64,000 bases of DNA from Beaufortia kweichowensis (lineage: Eukaryota > Chordata > Actinopteri > Cypriniformes > Gastromyzontidae): NCBI GenBank assembly GCA_019155185.1, contig CM032811.1:1029844-1093843 (forward strand), written 5' to 3'. Under the pieces are notes generated by a model. It was not told where the DNA came from. It did no database searches and was given only the letters and a program-made list of their open reading frames with translations. The stretch's first letter is position 1, and each line of letters starts with the position of its first letter. This document shows, in pieces, positions 34,637-46,699 of the stretch. The position numbers and the translations under genes are program-made.

Positions 34637-35053
34637 TGTTACGGTGCTGGGTGGAAGAGACCAGGACAACAAGGAATAAAGTTCAAAGGTATCTTTTACT
34701 GGTATTTTCCAACACAGAGAAGGTCCAAATACACAAGATCAACAGGTTTCCAGATAACAGGGATATGTTCACCAGAGAGCAGAGTTAACCCACGCAACCA
34801 CATAAAATAAACAACAATACCCGACAAGGATACAACAAAAAGGCAGGGTTTAAATAATACGAGAAATAAGGCAAAGTAATATAAAACAGGTGCGGGTGAT
34901 AACAACAGAACAAGTGCTCAACATGATAACTAATAGTAAACAGGTGCGCAGGTGCAAGGCAATGTGGGAAATGTAGTCCATTTAAAACTCAGGAGACCGG
35001 GAACGGATGACGTGATGGGGGAATCCGATGCTGAAGGCATCGGCTCCGTGACA
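34637..35053 (-). repeat. 5' LTR of the Gypsy element
   Basis: 417 bp. Promoter LTR in element orientation. It is followed on the minus strand by a short leader before the Gag start at 34,522; I could not assign the tRNA primer site. Confidence 0.95.
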
Positions 35054-35319
35054 CAGTGATGGAAACAGATGAGCGGATTAATATATTTTTGGAACCTGTG
35101 AAAAAGCTTAAAAAAGAAAGTTCAGCTTTGCATCACAGAAAAAAATTATATTCTGAAGTATATTAACATAAAAAACATTATTTAATATTGTAATAACATT
35201 TTGCAATATTACTGTTTTTCTCTGTATTTTTGATTAAATAAATGCAGCCGTGATGAGCGTAAGAGACTTCTTTAAAAACATTACAAGTCTTACTGATCCC
35301 AAACTTTTGAGCGAGGGTG

Positions 35320-36578
35320 TATGTATATTATATATATGTGTAAATCCGATTATATAAATGTAAATCTGAATATATATTTATTAATTCTGAATATATAAAT
35401 ATAATCTTAACATTATGCTGATTATATTGTAAATAGTGTTAAGTTGTAAAACAAACTAGATAGATTTTCTGAAGAGAATGTGAAAATGTGAGTGGGTCTG
35501 CCATGGGAAAACTCAGAACTCGGTTGCTAGTGTGTTGCTAGGTGGTTGCTAGGGTATTGTGAGTGGTTGTTAGGGTGTTGGCTGTTAATGTATTTTGGGT
35601 GATGCTAGGGTGATATTGGTTACCTGAGTAAAATGGGTGCAACACCCTCGTCTCTATGACACTGTGCTTGAAAGATATCCATCTGGGCCTTTAATAAGAG
35701 GCAAGTGAAACTTCAATCTTTTTCAGCCTCTGTAGAACAAATACTGTAACCTTAAAAAAAGAAAAGAAATGTTTACCACCAAACATTTAATAACAACAAC
35801 CAGCATTAATCATTTAGACCTCTGGAAGCATCACATCAAAAATGTAGTTGAAGTTTTCAACATTAGCATCTGGAGCCACTGCCCTTATTATTGTTTCAGC
35901 AAGTCTGATAAACATGAGAATATGAAATCATTTAGGATAATAAGTAACAGTTCTGTTAGTAATGTAACCAAATATACTGCTAAGTAAAATGTTAAAAGCT
36001 TGTTTCTTACATGACTTTCTCTGAAATGGCACTGTTTGGGCTTTAATGTTGGGTTCCATAAGTTTCCACCGACAGGATTTCATCTCTTCATTATGGAAAG
36101 CTTTATGTAAAGCCTGTTGAAATAGAGATTTCTATTCCAATCATGCTATATATAGCAAAAATGTTTCATTTCATAGTACTCCCTTGTATGTCTTTATCCG
36201 AGATTAAGTTCTCAATTTCAAGTCCCAAAGCCTTCTGAGTGCTAAAAAACACATGACAGATAATGAAGAAGATAAGCCAGGGACAACACAAAAGGCATTT
36301 ACGTTACATTTAACTGAATTATAGTACTATATTATTAATGTTGCATATCTTTTGTGTCTGATACTTTCTATCATTGTCTTTAGATAAATATGCAATTCTG
36401 GGTCTTTTGGATAAAAGTAACATGTCCACTTAAACTTGGCTGTGTCAAATGACATCCACATTTCAAAAGGCATTTTTTGGCCTCAGATTCTCTTACTCCA
36501 GCCCAAACAGAAGTCACACTGTACCCACAGGATCTTAGAAACACCAGGATACAATGACCTGTAAATGTATAATTATAT

Positions 36579-36580
<2 letters not shown>
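35320..36580. other. Intergenic, no gene seen; GGTTGCTAG-type short repeat
   Basis: 35,520-35,600 has several GTTGCTAGG-type units. The rest is AT-rich with no coding support. Confidence 0.4.

Positions 36581-36581
<1 letters not shown>

Positions 36582-36639
<58 letters not shown>
36582..36639. repeat. CA dinucleotide microsatellite
   Basis: About 28 uninterrupted CA units. Confidence 0.95.
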
Positions 36640-36641
<2 letters not shown>

Positions 36642-36909
36642 CTGATGAGGTGATGGGGAGGAGGAGGGATGCTGCTTGTCCATCCTCTGAGGCGAATGCT
36701 TTTTTCTTTTCTTTGGTATTCTCTGGATTTTGCAATGTTTAGTAAGTGCCTCTATCTGTAACAATACACAGTGTTTATGCAAGGTAGTTATAAATGTAGC
36801 AAGTGGCTGATTCACAGTGACTACGCCACCCTGAAATAATGGGGAAATTACCAAAAAGGCACACGCAAATACGTTCCACTTAGAAAAAGACAGAGGTGTG
36901 AGTTTCCAA

Positions 36910-37660
36910 TTAAACAGATTTTTTATTAAAGTTAAAAGAGTTTATAAAATTAAAAACCCCAAACACAGCATCCATCCATACAAATGGGCAGTCCTTTTTC
37001 TGCAGAGAAGTTAGGGGCCTAGCCATGTCCGAGTAGTTTTCAATGAACTGTCGCGAGTAGTTGCACGTGCTTAGGAGCTTTGCAGTTTTGAAACATTGGT
37101 GGGTGCTTTGATGGTCTGAATGACCTGTATATGGCTGAGGTGAGGTTCGATGCCCTGTGGTTCTATGAGTAGGCCCACACAATTGACCTTGGTCCTTTCC
37201 GTTGGGTCCACCTCCCTGAAGCGATCGTCCACAGCTGTGCTGCTCATGAGGATGTCATCATGTAGATAAGGTTGCCTCTGATCCGGGCACACTTTGTTAA
37301 GGAAGATGTTGAACTTGGCTGGTAAATTGGTATAACCGAACGGGCATTTCGTGAGGTGTACTGTTGGTTACCAAAGGTGAAGGCCAGCTTGTGCTGATCT
37401 TGAGTCCTGAGGCTACATCAAGTGTGGAGAAAATGGTGTGGATGCCCTTGGCAGTTACTATTGTTGACAGGCAGGAATCCAATGGGAACCATGTGCGTTT
37501 CATAACAAAGAGCATGTCAGGTTCTTGGTAAGGGCATCGAATAATGCGAGGCTGAATTGTCCTGAATAGTGCCAGTATGTTGTCTGTTGACATCACATTC
37601 TTCAGCGGAATGCTTTCCATGACTCCTGCGACGGCGGCACTTAAGATGAGCCGGATCAAA
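36910..37660 (-). pseudogene. Ty3/Gypsy reverse transcriptase remnant
   Basis: Broken frames on the minus strand follow RT order: TIFSTLDVASG (37,390-37,450), LAFTFGNQQYT and FGYTNLPAKFNIFLNKV (37,290-37,380), YLHDDILMSS as a degenerate active-site block (about 37,240-37,270), then thumb-like CNYSRQFIENYSDMARPLTS (about 37,010-37,070). Frameshifts and stops show an old copy. It belongs to a different lineage from the element at 30-35 kb. Confidence 0.7.
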
Positions 37661-37699
37661 GCGGTTCAGCAGTGTGTTTGTAAATGTGTGTCTTGTGCA

Positions 37700-40600
37700 T
37701 GTGAGTGTGTATGTGTGTGTCTGCTGTATATACAGTATGAATGACAGTGTATTTACTCACTTTACTTTTCACATTTTTCTTTCTTTTTCTTATATATATA
37801 TATATTTAATGTTTTGCTTATAGTTCATATGTTTCCTGTACAGCTGCTTTGTAACAATGAAAATTGTAAAAAGCGCTATACACATAAAACATAATAATAA
37901 AATAATAAAAGTTCAGATGTTTTCAGAATAAAATTCAGTGATTTACAAGGATTGAAGGCATAAAACAAAGTGATTCTGGATGCTGATCACCATCTTCTCT
38001 TCTGTAACATTATAAACTTCCAGTGGCTTTTTAAAGTTTTGCAGTAACATTTTTTCGCCACTAGATGTCACAAACATACCTCTTAAACTTACTGTAATAA
38101 CATCAGTAAATAATAAGAACATAGCCTAACTCTGTGTACTTTTCTTAATGCTTTTTATGATAACAAAGATCATATATGCATTGTATTGTGATCCAGACTA
38201 TAGTTAAAACAGAGTTCCACATGCTTTTGTTTAAATGTGCTCTCATATCAGGTGGTGGTAAAAAAGGAATTTCAGAAATGTTGCTAATATACTGTGAGTT
38301 AAAGTTTGATTGTTTTATGTGCTCTTTTCATAGACTTTAAGGCAGCAGAAACCATGTCGTAGTTGTGTGACTATTTGCTTTTTGTTGCATTTGCATTGCA
38401 GGAACTGACACAGAGCAGTATTATGGTGTTCCAAGACATGCAGAAAGCTAAAGCACTGCAAATCTGATTACTCTCCATCTGTGCTAGAACAAAACCTTTC
38501 ACAGACAACAGAAACACAGCTCCGCTCATGCATCCATCAGTCGCTTGTGTTCTTTTAAATGCCGTGCTATCGGCCAGATTATGTCACTTAAACTGCCACT
38601 GTCCCCATAAAGTTAACATTATTACTATTACTATCTCTGTGGGGACAATTGGTCTTCACACTGTAGGGTTTACCAGGACCACACCGTCCTCTGGTGTGTG
38701 AATTCTTACCTGGATTGAATGAATGTGTTTGCATGTTTAGGGAACTTGATTCGCCTTAAGAAAGTGTTCACAGGTCACCAGTAAAACATATCGTAAACTC
38801 GATAGAAGCATTTCTTTCTTTATCTCTTTTACATGCATTACTTCTATGAGAAATAGTCTTTTGCATAATTTTGCAAGTTTAAAGTATAATTTAGAGTGAC
38901 AAAAAGCAACGAAAGAGGAAATGAAATACCTCAAGTCTGAAACCTCACCTTATAACAGAAAGATGTAATCAGTATGCAACTAGTAAACCTAGATCATTCA
39001 TTTAGTTTGAGGAGAACATCAGTCTGTTTGCTGGGTTTGTTTTACACAGTGAAGTCCACCTGTCTTTATCACTGACATGAATGAATGTACGTGATATCTT
39101 TACTGTATCATTCCACACCCTCATGCTTTCACTCATTAAACACATTCATTCTACTGTTTACCTTGAGTCAACATTCAAACAGAAAAACACAATCTTCTGG
39201 AATGTTTTCTATACATGAATCGTCTGAATGATCATTTCTTTTACAAGAATATAACCACGTCAGTGTTTGAGCATCTCGTCAAAGCCGACGGTTTATTACA
39301 GCTGCAGAAGACAATGTCATAAGCTGTTCTTTGTGGGAATCGAGGAAGGATTGTGTCCGTGAGCTCGAGAAGAGAAGCTCATGCTGGTGTGCCAAACGAA
39401 CAGAATACCGAACAGTAAAACACAGTATTTTGAATCATCTGAACCCTTCATGTGCCATATCACATCCATTAGATTTTAAATCGCAAAAGCTTTAAAACTG
39501 TTAACGTTCGGTTTTCTGTTCAGGCTTTTGTTTGAAATTGTTTCATGTGGTTTGTAACTATAAACATCAGTTTGTTTTTTGTGTATACAGAAGTCAGATG
39601 TGATATATGATTTAAGCTCTGCTTGGGAAACAATGTGTTTTATTGCAACATCTCGGAGGAAAGGCAGACACAGTTTCATCTCACACTGGAAAAACTAAAG
39701 GAACCATCAGGAGGACCTGAGAGATGTTTTTCTAAAGAGCAGTTCTCTGAGTTTTTCCAGTGGAGGTGAGGAATGAAAGAGATCTACAGATGGGAAAACA
39801 CATCAATCATAACAGTAAGCTCAATTTTATGCACTATTGCTTTGGTAATAAATGCATCTAAATATATACACATGTCATCTATTTCTGTGATAAATAGTCT
39901 AGTCTATACTAAAAGCACTTCTGAACAACTAGCAAAACTTCAAGAATTTTTAGTAGAGCCTCCTTCAAGTGTTAACCCATGATATGTTTATTTAATATAT
40001 CCCTCTATTGGTTACTATTACAGCCAAAACACATTCATTGTGATTTTGTGTATTAATTCTGAACGCTTACATGTTATTCATTATTATTATTATTTCAATA
40101 ATTCTGCATATGTCATGAAAGCACTGATGAATATCTGCTATTCACACCAACAAGACTGAGTTACACAAATGAAAGAACTGCCATCTTTGTTATCAGGTCT
40201 TTAGAAATCCAGATAGGAAAAACCGGATTGTTGAAAGTGCATTAGATAAGCCCTCCGGGACACCATAAATGTGCACTTGGAAAACCAGTCTCGCCGCTTC
40301 TTTGCTTTCAGATAGACGTACACACATCCTGTTTAAACCGGCAGATTCTTGGATACCCGCTCGAAATGTCTATTATTACACAGGTCCCCGTTTAGTGTTG
40401 TATATAAAAACAGGACAGGTATGTAGTCAAATGTGTTTATTACTGAAAATTCAACTTTAAAAAAGGAGCAGTCCACATCGCTGTCATGATATCAGACGTG
40501 AGGCATTAGATATGTACTGACATCACAGTGACACGTGAAATCACAGAGATCAGCACACAACATCAATGTATCCCAGAGTCTGCTGTGGATTTACTACAGC

Positions 40601-41030
40601 ACTACAGTCTTGATGCTGTATGAATATGGACAAGCGAAGGGCCTTCCCCTTTCTTCTATGATTGTGTGTGCATACAGACATTCAGCCACATCACACCCCC
40701 ACCAGAACAATCCCATCAAATCAAAATGCCATATGTGATCAAGTGCAGTGGATTCGTTTATAAAATAAACATATTTATATCACAATACAGAGCAGGCACG
40801 TTGCATAGATGATTAAGAAATATAAAAAGAAGTATGCAATAAAAAATAGTCAACAGAAGTCAGATCAGTGACAAATATGAGGTCAAGGTGGTAAAATGTT
40901 CTTGTCAATCGATGATGTGGAGGAACGGGCGAGCAGATCTGCGGATGATGTGCAGGTGTCCCGACGCTTTAACATCAGTTTTAGCAATTGGGCAAAAATC
41001 TGTTTCAAACTTCAAATACAGAATTCCGCT
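37700..41030. other. 3.3 kb intergenic stretch, no gene supported
   Basis: AT-rich with TG-rich patches near 37,680-37,730 and a TA run near 37,790. A 69-codon frame at 39,773-39,982 has no recognisable motif or splice context. Nothing else can be supported. Confidence 0.4.
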
Positions 41031-41036
41031 GAGGCT

Positions 41037-41360
41037 TTACCCATCGTCTGACTTGTTTATTCCTGAGTGTTTTAAGAATGGCGCGGACCTGACATTCAGC
41101 TCATGAGCCGCCACGGTGCTCTCTGGATGCCCCGAGAACTCCAGCTCCAGCCAGCCTCGACGTGGATGGGCACGAACACGCATTACGAGGTGTAAAATGA
41201 CCATAGCCACCATGGTAAAGAGGAGCGTGTTGAAGATGGACTGCTCCCCACGGCTCCAGCACACATAGATGCCGGTGATGAGCAGGTACTGATAGTAGAG
41301 CCAGCTCACGTATTCCCTCGCTGTCTTCATATCCACATCGCTGAAGCGGCGGTCGCGCAT
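41037..41360 (-). CDS. sptssb: SPTSSB-like small subunit of serine palmitoyltransferase (frame-disturbed)
   Basis: SPTSSB is a small ER membrane protein that stimulates serine palmitoyltransferase, the first step of sphingolipid synthesis, and changes its acyl-CoA preference. The frame reads AREYVSWLYYQYLLITG then QSIFNTLLFTMVAMVI, matching the SPTSS signature. Between these the family motif (VLEPWE) is present but in another frame, because about two bases are added before it and one after it. A second indel-rich patch follows the second helix (about 41,160-41,200), so the C-terminus is unreliable. An acceptor at 41,369/41,368 precedes Mets at 41,360 and 41,330; the latter fits the family start best. 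In human SPTSSB lies close to NMD3, which supports the call. Functional gene with sequence errors, or recent pseudogene. Confidence 0.72.
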   Translation of the reverse strand: MRDRRFSDVDMKTAREYVSWLYYQYLLITGIYVCWSRGEQSIFNTLLFTMVAMVILHLVMRVRAHPRRGWLELEFSGHPESTVAAHELNVRSAPFLKHSGINKSDDG

Positions 41361-42778
41361 CTGAGCAGCTGGAATAAAAGACAACAGAGGTCAGGTCAAC
41401 ACACAATGGACAGACGCGCACGCGTGTGTCGAGCGATGGATGATAATAATGGTGGGTATGTCTCTTTAAAAGACATTTCAAAAGATGCCACATGAATGAG
41501 GAACTCATTCACTCTCACATTCAGCGGCTGGTATAGTTCATTATTGATTCTCTGGGCTGTGCCCTGTGTTGAAACCTGATCAAATGAGTCTTGGTTTTTT
41601 GTGTTTCCTGCTTCGAGACAAAAGGCAAACAAAGCAGAAGCTCATTGATGTATCAAAATTTTCACATTTGCAAAAGAAAAGAAACTTCAAAGATGACTGA
41701 TTTATCAATCTCATAAACACATATCATATTTCACCTCAAAATAGGTCAAGAAAATAAACAAAAAATAAAAATGAAGCTTAGATGTTAAATGGAAAATTGT
41801 TATGAAAACATTAGTCTGTTTTTTATTATAGAGTAACAAATATTTTGCCTTCATCCTTTTAATTTCAGTGTGCAAAGTAACCTGAAGATATTGTTAAGGG
41901 TATAAAAGGGGGAGCAATAATCACAGCAGAGAGCACGTGACATAATAAAGCAACCATATTAAAATGTGCATATTAATAAGATGAACCTAAACCTAAAACA
42001 GACATTCATTAGGTGTATAAAACATGCTTTATCACTCTCTCAAGAAATATTTACATTTACATACTTATAAAAAGTCATATAAAATGCTGAAATTGTTCTG
42101 TTTCTTTGGACATAAATGTGGTCATTGACTCAATTATTAATAAGGTTTCAAAAGTTATTACTATATCTAATACTTTAACTGGTTTTACATAAGTATTCCT
42201 GTAATGTGACATTTTACAAATAGTACAAATCTTCTTTCTAGTTCTAGTAAAACTACTAAAATGTTGTCTGAATGATAAATCTAAAAGAACATGAAACACT
42301 AAAGAATGATTTCTACATGGCAATCTGTTATCAGGTATTTTATTCACATTACATTATGTTAATAAAACCAGTTTGCTAGATTTTAGATACTGTATCATAT
42401 TACCTACAGTGTGTGAAGCCAAGACAACATGATGTGTACACATCACACACGAGCACAATAGCATGTCACTGTGATGTTATTCCCAACTGTAACAACTTTA
42501 CACATCATTAACTGAACGCTGTTGTTTCAGACATACATTGCTTTTATTATAGAGATGTAGATTTATTGAACTAAAACATAGATAAATATATAGATAATCA
42601 AACATACCTCCAAGATCAGCATCTTCCTCCAAACGTGTTCAATGATATTAACAATTATAACTATTGTTATAGTTCTGGCATTTCTATTTATGGTTACAGT
42701 AGCAGTGTGTTATTATTATGACCGTATGTTTATCATGTGCAGTATGTGTGATGATGATGAAAGTATAGAGTTACTCAC

Positions 42779-42850
42779 GTCAGATGTAATGCTGCAGTCC
42801 ACAGTGAGTGTGACGAGCCCGAAGCAAAGCTCCTCTACTAGACCCACGGG
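42779..42850 (-). other. sptssb: Inferred 5'UTR exon of the SPTSSB-like gene
   Basis: A strong donor (GAC|GTGAGT at 42,779/42,778) on the minus strand pairs plausibly with the acceptor at 41,369. The upstream limit is not visible. A CT/GA-rich tract just upstream could be promoter-proximal. Confidence 0.4.
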
Positions 42851-42879
42851 CGCGCGCCCCACCCACTTCTGCTGTTTAC

Positions 42880-42969
42880 TTTCTCTCTCTCTCTCTGTCA
42901 TGAACAGGTCAATGAAAAATCAATCCTCTTTTAAAGCTACTCTTTCATGTTTTATATGACGCGATATGC

Positions 42970-43010
<41 letters not shown>

Positions 43011-43039
43011 GTCTCTCCTGTCTCTCTCTCTCCGTGTCC

Positions 43040-43081
<42 letters not shown>

Positions 43082-43083
43082 GT
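42880..43083. repeat. CT/GA dinucleotide microsatellite cluster
   Basis: Short CT run at about 42,880-42,896 and two long CT-rich tracts at 42,972-43,008 and 43,043-43,078. They explain the Leu/Ser and Arg/Glu repeat peptides in the six frames. Confidence 0.9.
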
Positions 43084-44140
43084 CTCCTCTCTGTAATCTC
43101 TGCAGTAATCTGCGACGTCATCTGTCGCATGGATTTTTTTTTCAAATGTTTTATACAGCAGCAGTCATGCCTGTTTATCCATAATAATTTCATGTCCCCA
43201 TTATACATGAATCAAATATCAAACAAAGTACAGCAGGGCCATCGCCAGAATTGAACAGAGCCATTTAGTTTTTATGGGGGGTATAACACTTTTTATGTTA
43301 TTAGAAACAGACATTCACAATGAATTTATACCACATAGCAATAGACGAACTACGTCGCATAAATACAACATAAAATGTAATATATTAAGGCGTAGTCACC
43401 ATCAAAAGAGCTGAAGGCGGCGGGTATCTGAGTGTAATTTTCTTTATAAGGTCTATATAAGGTTTAGATTCTCTTTTGAAGACATTTTATTAGTCATTTG
43501 TAAATATAATTGTGTTTCATATAATCAAGTTTTGTGTATTTCAGAAGTTAGACATCCCACCCTGCAAAACTCAGGAGGTAGTACCAACTGCCCCAAATCC
43601 CTCCCCCCACTTGGTCTCAAGCCTCTCAAGGTTCTATGACCCAGAAGATAAAATTATATTCAGTGAAATACATCTAATTTAAAATGCAGCCTGGGTCTGT
43701 GAGAGAGAGGAATGGACACTTGCTGCGATTTGCACTAGATATCTTTACTGTGCTATATGTAATGTTTAGAAATGTTGATATACCACTTGGCACACTTTCC
43801 TCCTGCTCGTTCTTTCACTTGCCTTCCAGATCTTTCCAGAGCCGCTATGAACATGCAGGAGACTTCCAGTCTCTCAGCTGCAAAACAGAGTGTCTGGTTG
43901 TGTGGAATAGCAGGTTTAGCAAGATTAGAAACACATCTGATTCATCCCTTTTGGATTTCTCCATGAGGTGTTTTGCACTTCATACTGCCTTTTCCGCTAT
44001 TCAGGGCTGCTTGTAACATGTATAAAATCCCAAACGGCAGCAAACTCTTTGAACCGTTGGCTTGAGAATTGGGCACCATTGTCTGAAAAGACAGTGTGTG
44101 GGCTTTCATGACACAGAAAAGTGCTTTTTAAGTTTTGTGA

Positions 44141-45470
44141 TCACTGCGCTGGAGGACAGGTCACAGAGTAGATCAATTTCGAACCATCCGGCAAGTCAAC
44201 AAGTACAAGGTAGTGCTCACCATTCCGTTCAAAAATGTTTGTGGCCACAGTTGACCAAGGGAGATCTGGGATGTTGTGTAAGTAAAGGGGCTCTTTTTGC
44301 TGATGAGGCTTCATTATGTTGTAGACAAGTAGAGTAAGAGAGGGCCAGAACACACAATGCCATGTGCCCTGCGTTTGGTTGCGTCAAGGCCTGGGTGACC
44401 TCTGCGAATGATGGTAATATACTCACTGGGAAGTGATTCAGGAACGACATCTCTGTGACCTTTCATGATTACATCTTTCATGAGCTCATCCCTGAAGGGA
44501 AAATACTCACAAAGTTCTGCTGGCAGTTTTGATCTGATCTGATGATGCTGCAGAGCCGTTGAAGGACTGGGTCCTTTGCAGTTTGGAAGATGAGATGTGC
44601 TGTACTGACATGATTTTAAAGTCAGCTGCAATATCAATGTGTTCATCTGGAGTGGCTCTAGGTGAGCGTGACAGTGTGTTGGCAAGGTTCATGTGTTTCC
44701 CTTTTTTGTACATGATAGTGAAGTTGTATTTCTGCAATCTTAGCATCATACGCTGCAACCGTGCAGGAGCTGTGTGAATAGGCTCGTTGAAGATGGTGGC
44801 TGGTGGTCTGTCTCAATGTGAATTTGTTTACCATATATGTAGTCATTGAATTTGGTGCATGCAAATCCCACAGCTAGGAGCTCTTTTTCGGTCTGTGCAT
44901 AATGCACTTCTGTTTGCGTTTTAGTGTGCTCAAGCTCCAAGCTGAAACTGGGAGGCATCACAGGTGAGTGTGACGGTATCTCAGAGTATGTGGACTGGAA
45001 ATCCCATGCTTCAGCAGTTCAAAAGCATTCTGGTGCTGTTTAAACCAGCACCATTCTTAATTTTACAGGTCAGCTCACACACAGAGGGGCAGCTCACTGA
45101 GATTTGGTTTAAGCATTGACCATACCCAGTGAGCGTTGCAGTGCAGTTGCAGTAACATTATCAGGCGGCTGCATTTCTGTGATTGCTTTTGTTTTTGCTG
45201 GGTCTGGTTTTAGTCCTTTGCTTGTGAAGATATGACCCGAGTAGCTCACCTCACTTTTTTTGTCTCAAATTTACTTCCCGGACACAGTCTAACACTTTTC
45301 TCAGACTTTCATCATGTTCTGCTTCACATTTGACACCCACAGTGATGTCATCTACTATTACTGCACATGAGTAGCCCACAAAGATCTGTTCCATAGCATG
45401 GTGGAAGACCTCACTGGCTGAATTAATACTTTAGGGCATCTGTTAAAATCTGAATCTTCCAAATGGCATA
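44141..45470 (-). pseudogene. Second Ty3/Gypsy pol remnant (RT - RNase H - integrase)
   Basis: On the minus strand, in order: RT with HHAMEQIFVGYSCAVIVDDI (45,400-45,340), thumb-like sequence to about 45,100, RNase H (HYAQTEKELLAVGFACTKFN, ETDHQPP; 44,960-44,800), the tether KGKHMNLANTLSRSP (44,710-44,660), an integrase zinc-domain-like RRGHPGLDATKRRAH (about 44,410-44,365) and core-like WSTVATNIFERNGEHYLVLV (44,250-44,195). Stops and frame changes are frequent. The N-terminal RT and any LTR were not found. Confidence 0.75.
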
Positions 45471-45559
45471 CTGACATCTGAGTCAGTAGAGTAGTACAAC
45501 AGAGCCGAAATGGACAAAGGCTTTAACAGCACTTATTTTATTATGTATGTAAAAAAGCA

Positions 45560-46146
45560 GGGGCTTGTGCCTCATTTTGGATCCACGCACCTTCACAGGA
45601 TGCTGTTCGAGATTTTGATGCAGACATATACTTTAATCCTTGACACTTCCCTAGCCATTTCTATGGTTAGTTTTTGAAGGGAGGGCATATCAGAAATAAG
45701 TTTTCTTATCGATCTGACCTTGTGTCATTGAATCTTAACAAAGTCACAGAGGCTGCCCTTGATTCGTTATGGGAGCAAGACGTGCATATTGTCAGCTATT
45801 CCAATGACTAGCTGGTTTTGGCTCACTCGCAAGATAATCTGTATTTGCACAGGGACATGGTGTTTCAACGTTTGGGACTTAAAATCAACTGGGATAAAAC
45901 AAGCTCTTCCCTTGAGATCCTTGAGATACTTAAGATCATCTCTTAATACATCTCCTTTTCTGTGTGGAATTGGACTCTGTCTCCACGTCAGCACATCTTA
46001 TCAATGGTCAGTGCTGGCCTGTCTGAAGTTTTTTAGGCAGAAGGCAATGTTCCAACTGAAACTCTTTCAGAGGCTCCTGAGGCATTCTCAGCAGATGTAT
46101 GACTGGGATGGAGATGCCAATTTGACTCTCCAGTATATAATATGAC
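45560..46146 (+). pseudogene. DIRS-type RT/RNase H fragment
   Basis: Plus-strand frames contain NDWLVLAHSQDNLYLHRDMV and FQRLGLKINWDKTSSS (45,800-45,910), the block following the RT active site of DIRS elements, and MFQLKLFQRLLRHSQQM further on. Frame breaks separate these blocks and no termini are visible. Confidence 0.6.
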
Positions 46147-46199
46147 GACTGCATAGGCAGTGCATTTAGGCAGGTGTGAAAAAATGTTGTAAAGTAAGA

Positions 46200-46565
46200 A
46201 TGCTTTAAAAAATAAATATTGTTTATATGTTTATTTTTATCAATTAACAAAATGGAAAGTAAATAAACTGAAGAGAAATCCAAATCAAAGAAATATTTGG
46301 TTTGACCACCCTTTGTCAGCAAAACTGCACTTCTAGGTTCACTTGCACACAGTTTTTTAAGAAACTCGGTACGTAGGTTGTTCCGAACATCTTGGAGAAC
46401 TAACAACAGATCTTCTGTGGATGTAGGAGGCCTCAAATCCTTTTGTCTCTTCATGTAATTCCAGACAGACTGGATGATGTTGAGATGAGGGCCCTGTGAC
46501 TGCCAAACCATCACTTTTAGGATTCCTTGTTCTTCTCTACGGTGAAGATAGTTATTGTTGGACAG
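46200..46565 (-). pseudogene. Tc1/mariner-like transposase C-terminal fragment
   Basis: A minus-strand frame reads VMVWQSQGPHLNIIQSVWNY, the degenerate catalytic D/E block of Tc1-like transposases (normally SPDLNPIE; here the final acid is Q), then MKRQKDLRPPTSTEDL and a KGGQTKY C-terminus. The N-terminal half is absent; unrelated sequence begins near 46,565. Confidence 0.75.
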
Positions 46566-46699
46566 TGATATGGGTGCACTCATATGTAGAGTGAGAAACA
46601 CAGAAATTACACAAGCTGATATGAAACATAATATCATCATTTTACGAATAAACATAACTATTGTATTGATTACTTAAACCACTTGAATCGTAACGTTGC

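Larger units (their letters stand above)
29789..35053 (-). mobile_element. Ty3/Gypsy chromovirus-like LTR retrotransposon, full-length, recently inserted
   Basis: 5,265 bp bounded by two 417-bp LTRs and a CAGTG duplication. On the minus strand: 5' LTR, Gag with zinc knuckle, protease, RT, RNase H, integrase, C-terminal chromodomain, polypurine tract, 3' LTR. The domain order (RT-RH before IN) and the chromodomain place it among Ty3/Gypsy chromoviruses. Aligned by eye, the LTRs differ at one position (T at about 29,973, C at about 34,821), so insertion was recent. Despite this the pol reading frame is broken several times, so this copy probably cannot move by itself. Confidence 0.95.
29784..35058. 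repeat. 5-bp target-site duplication CAGTG of the Gypsy element
   Basis: CAGTG at 29,784-29,788 and again at 35,054-35,058, directly abutting the two LTR ends. Confidence 0.88.
29581..35319. mobile_element. Fold-back MITE (TA target site), split by a Gypsy insertion
   Basis: Left arm 29,581-29,788 and right arm 35,054-35,319 are one element. The termini form a ~100-bp inverted repeat (CTCAAAAGTTTGGGATCAGT on the left; its complement ends at 35,319), flanked by TA on each side. It is non-coding. This family is abundant in cyprinid genomes and its TA target suggests Tc1/mariner-type mobilisation. Confidence 0.8.

Noticed and set aside
36535..36854. Cys/Val repeat frames around the CA microsatellite
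   Set aside because: Simple-sequence artefacts.
39773..39982. 69-codon plus-strand frame with a helical C-terminus
   Set aside because: No recognisable motif, no splice or promoter support; expected by chance in 3 kb of AT-rich DNA.
42945..43208. Arg/Glu and Ser/Leu repeat frames
   Set aside because: Simple-sequence artefacts of the CT/GA tracts.
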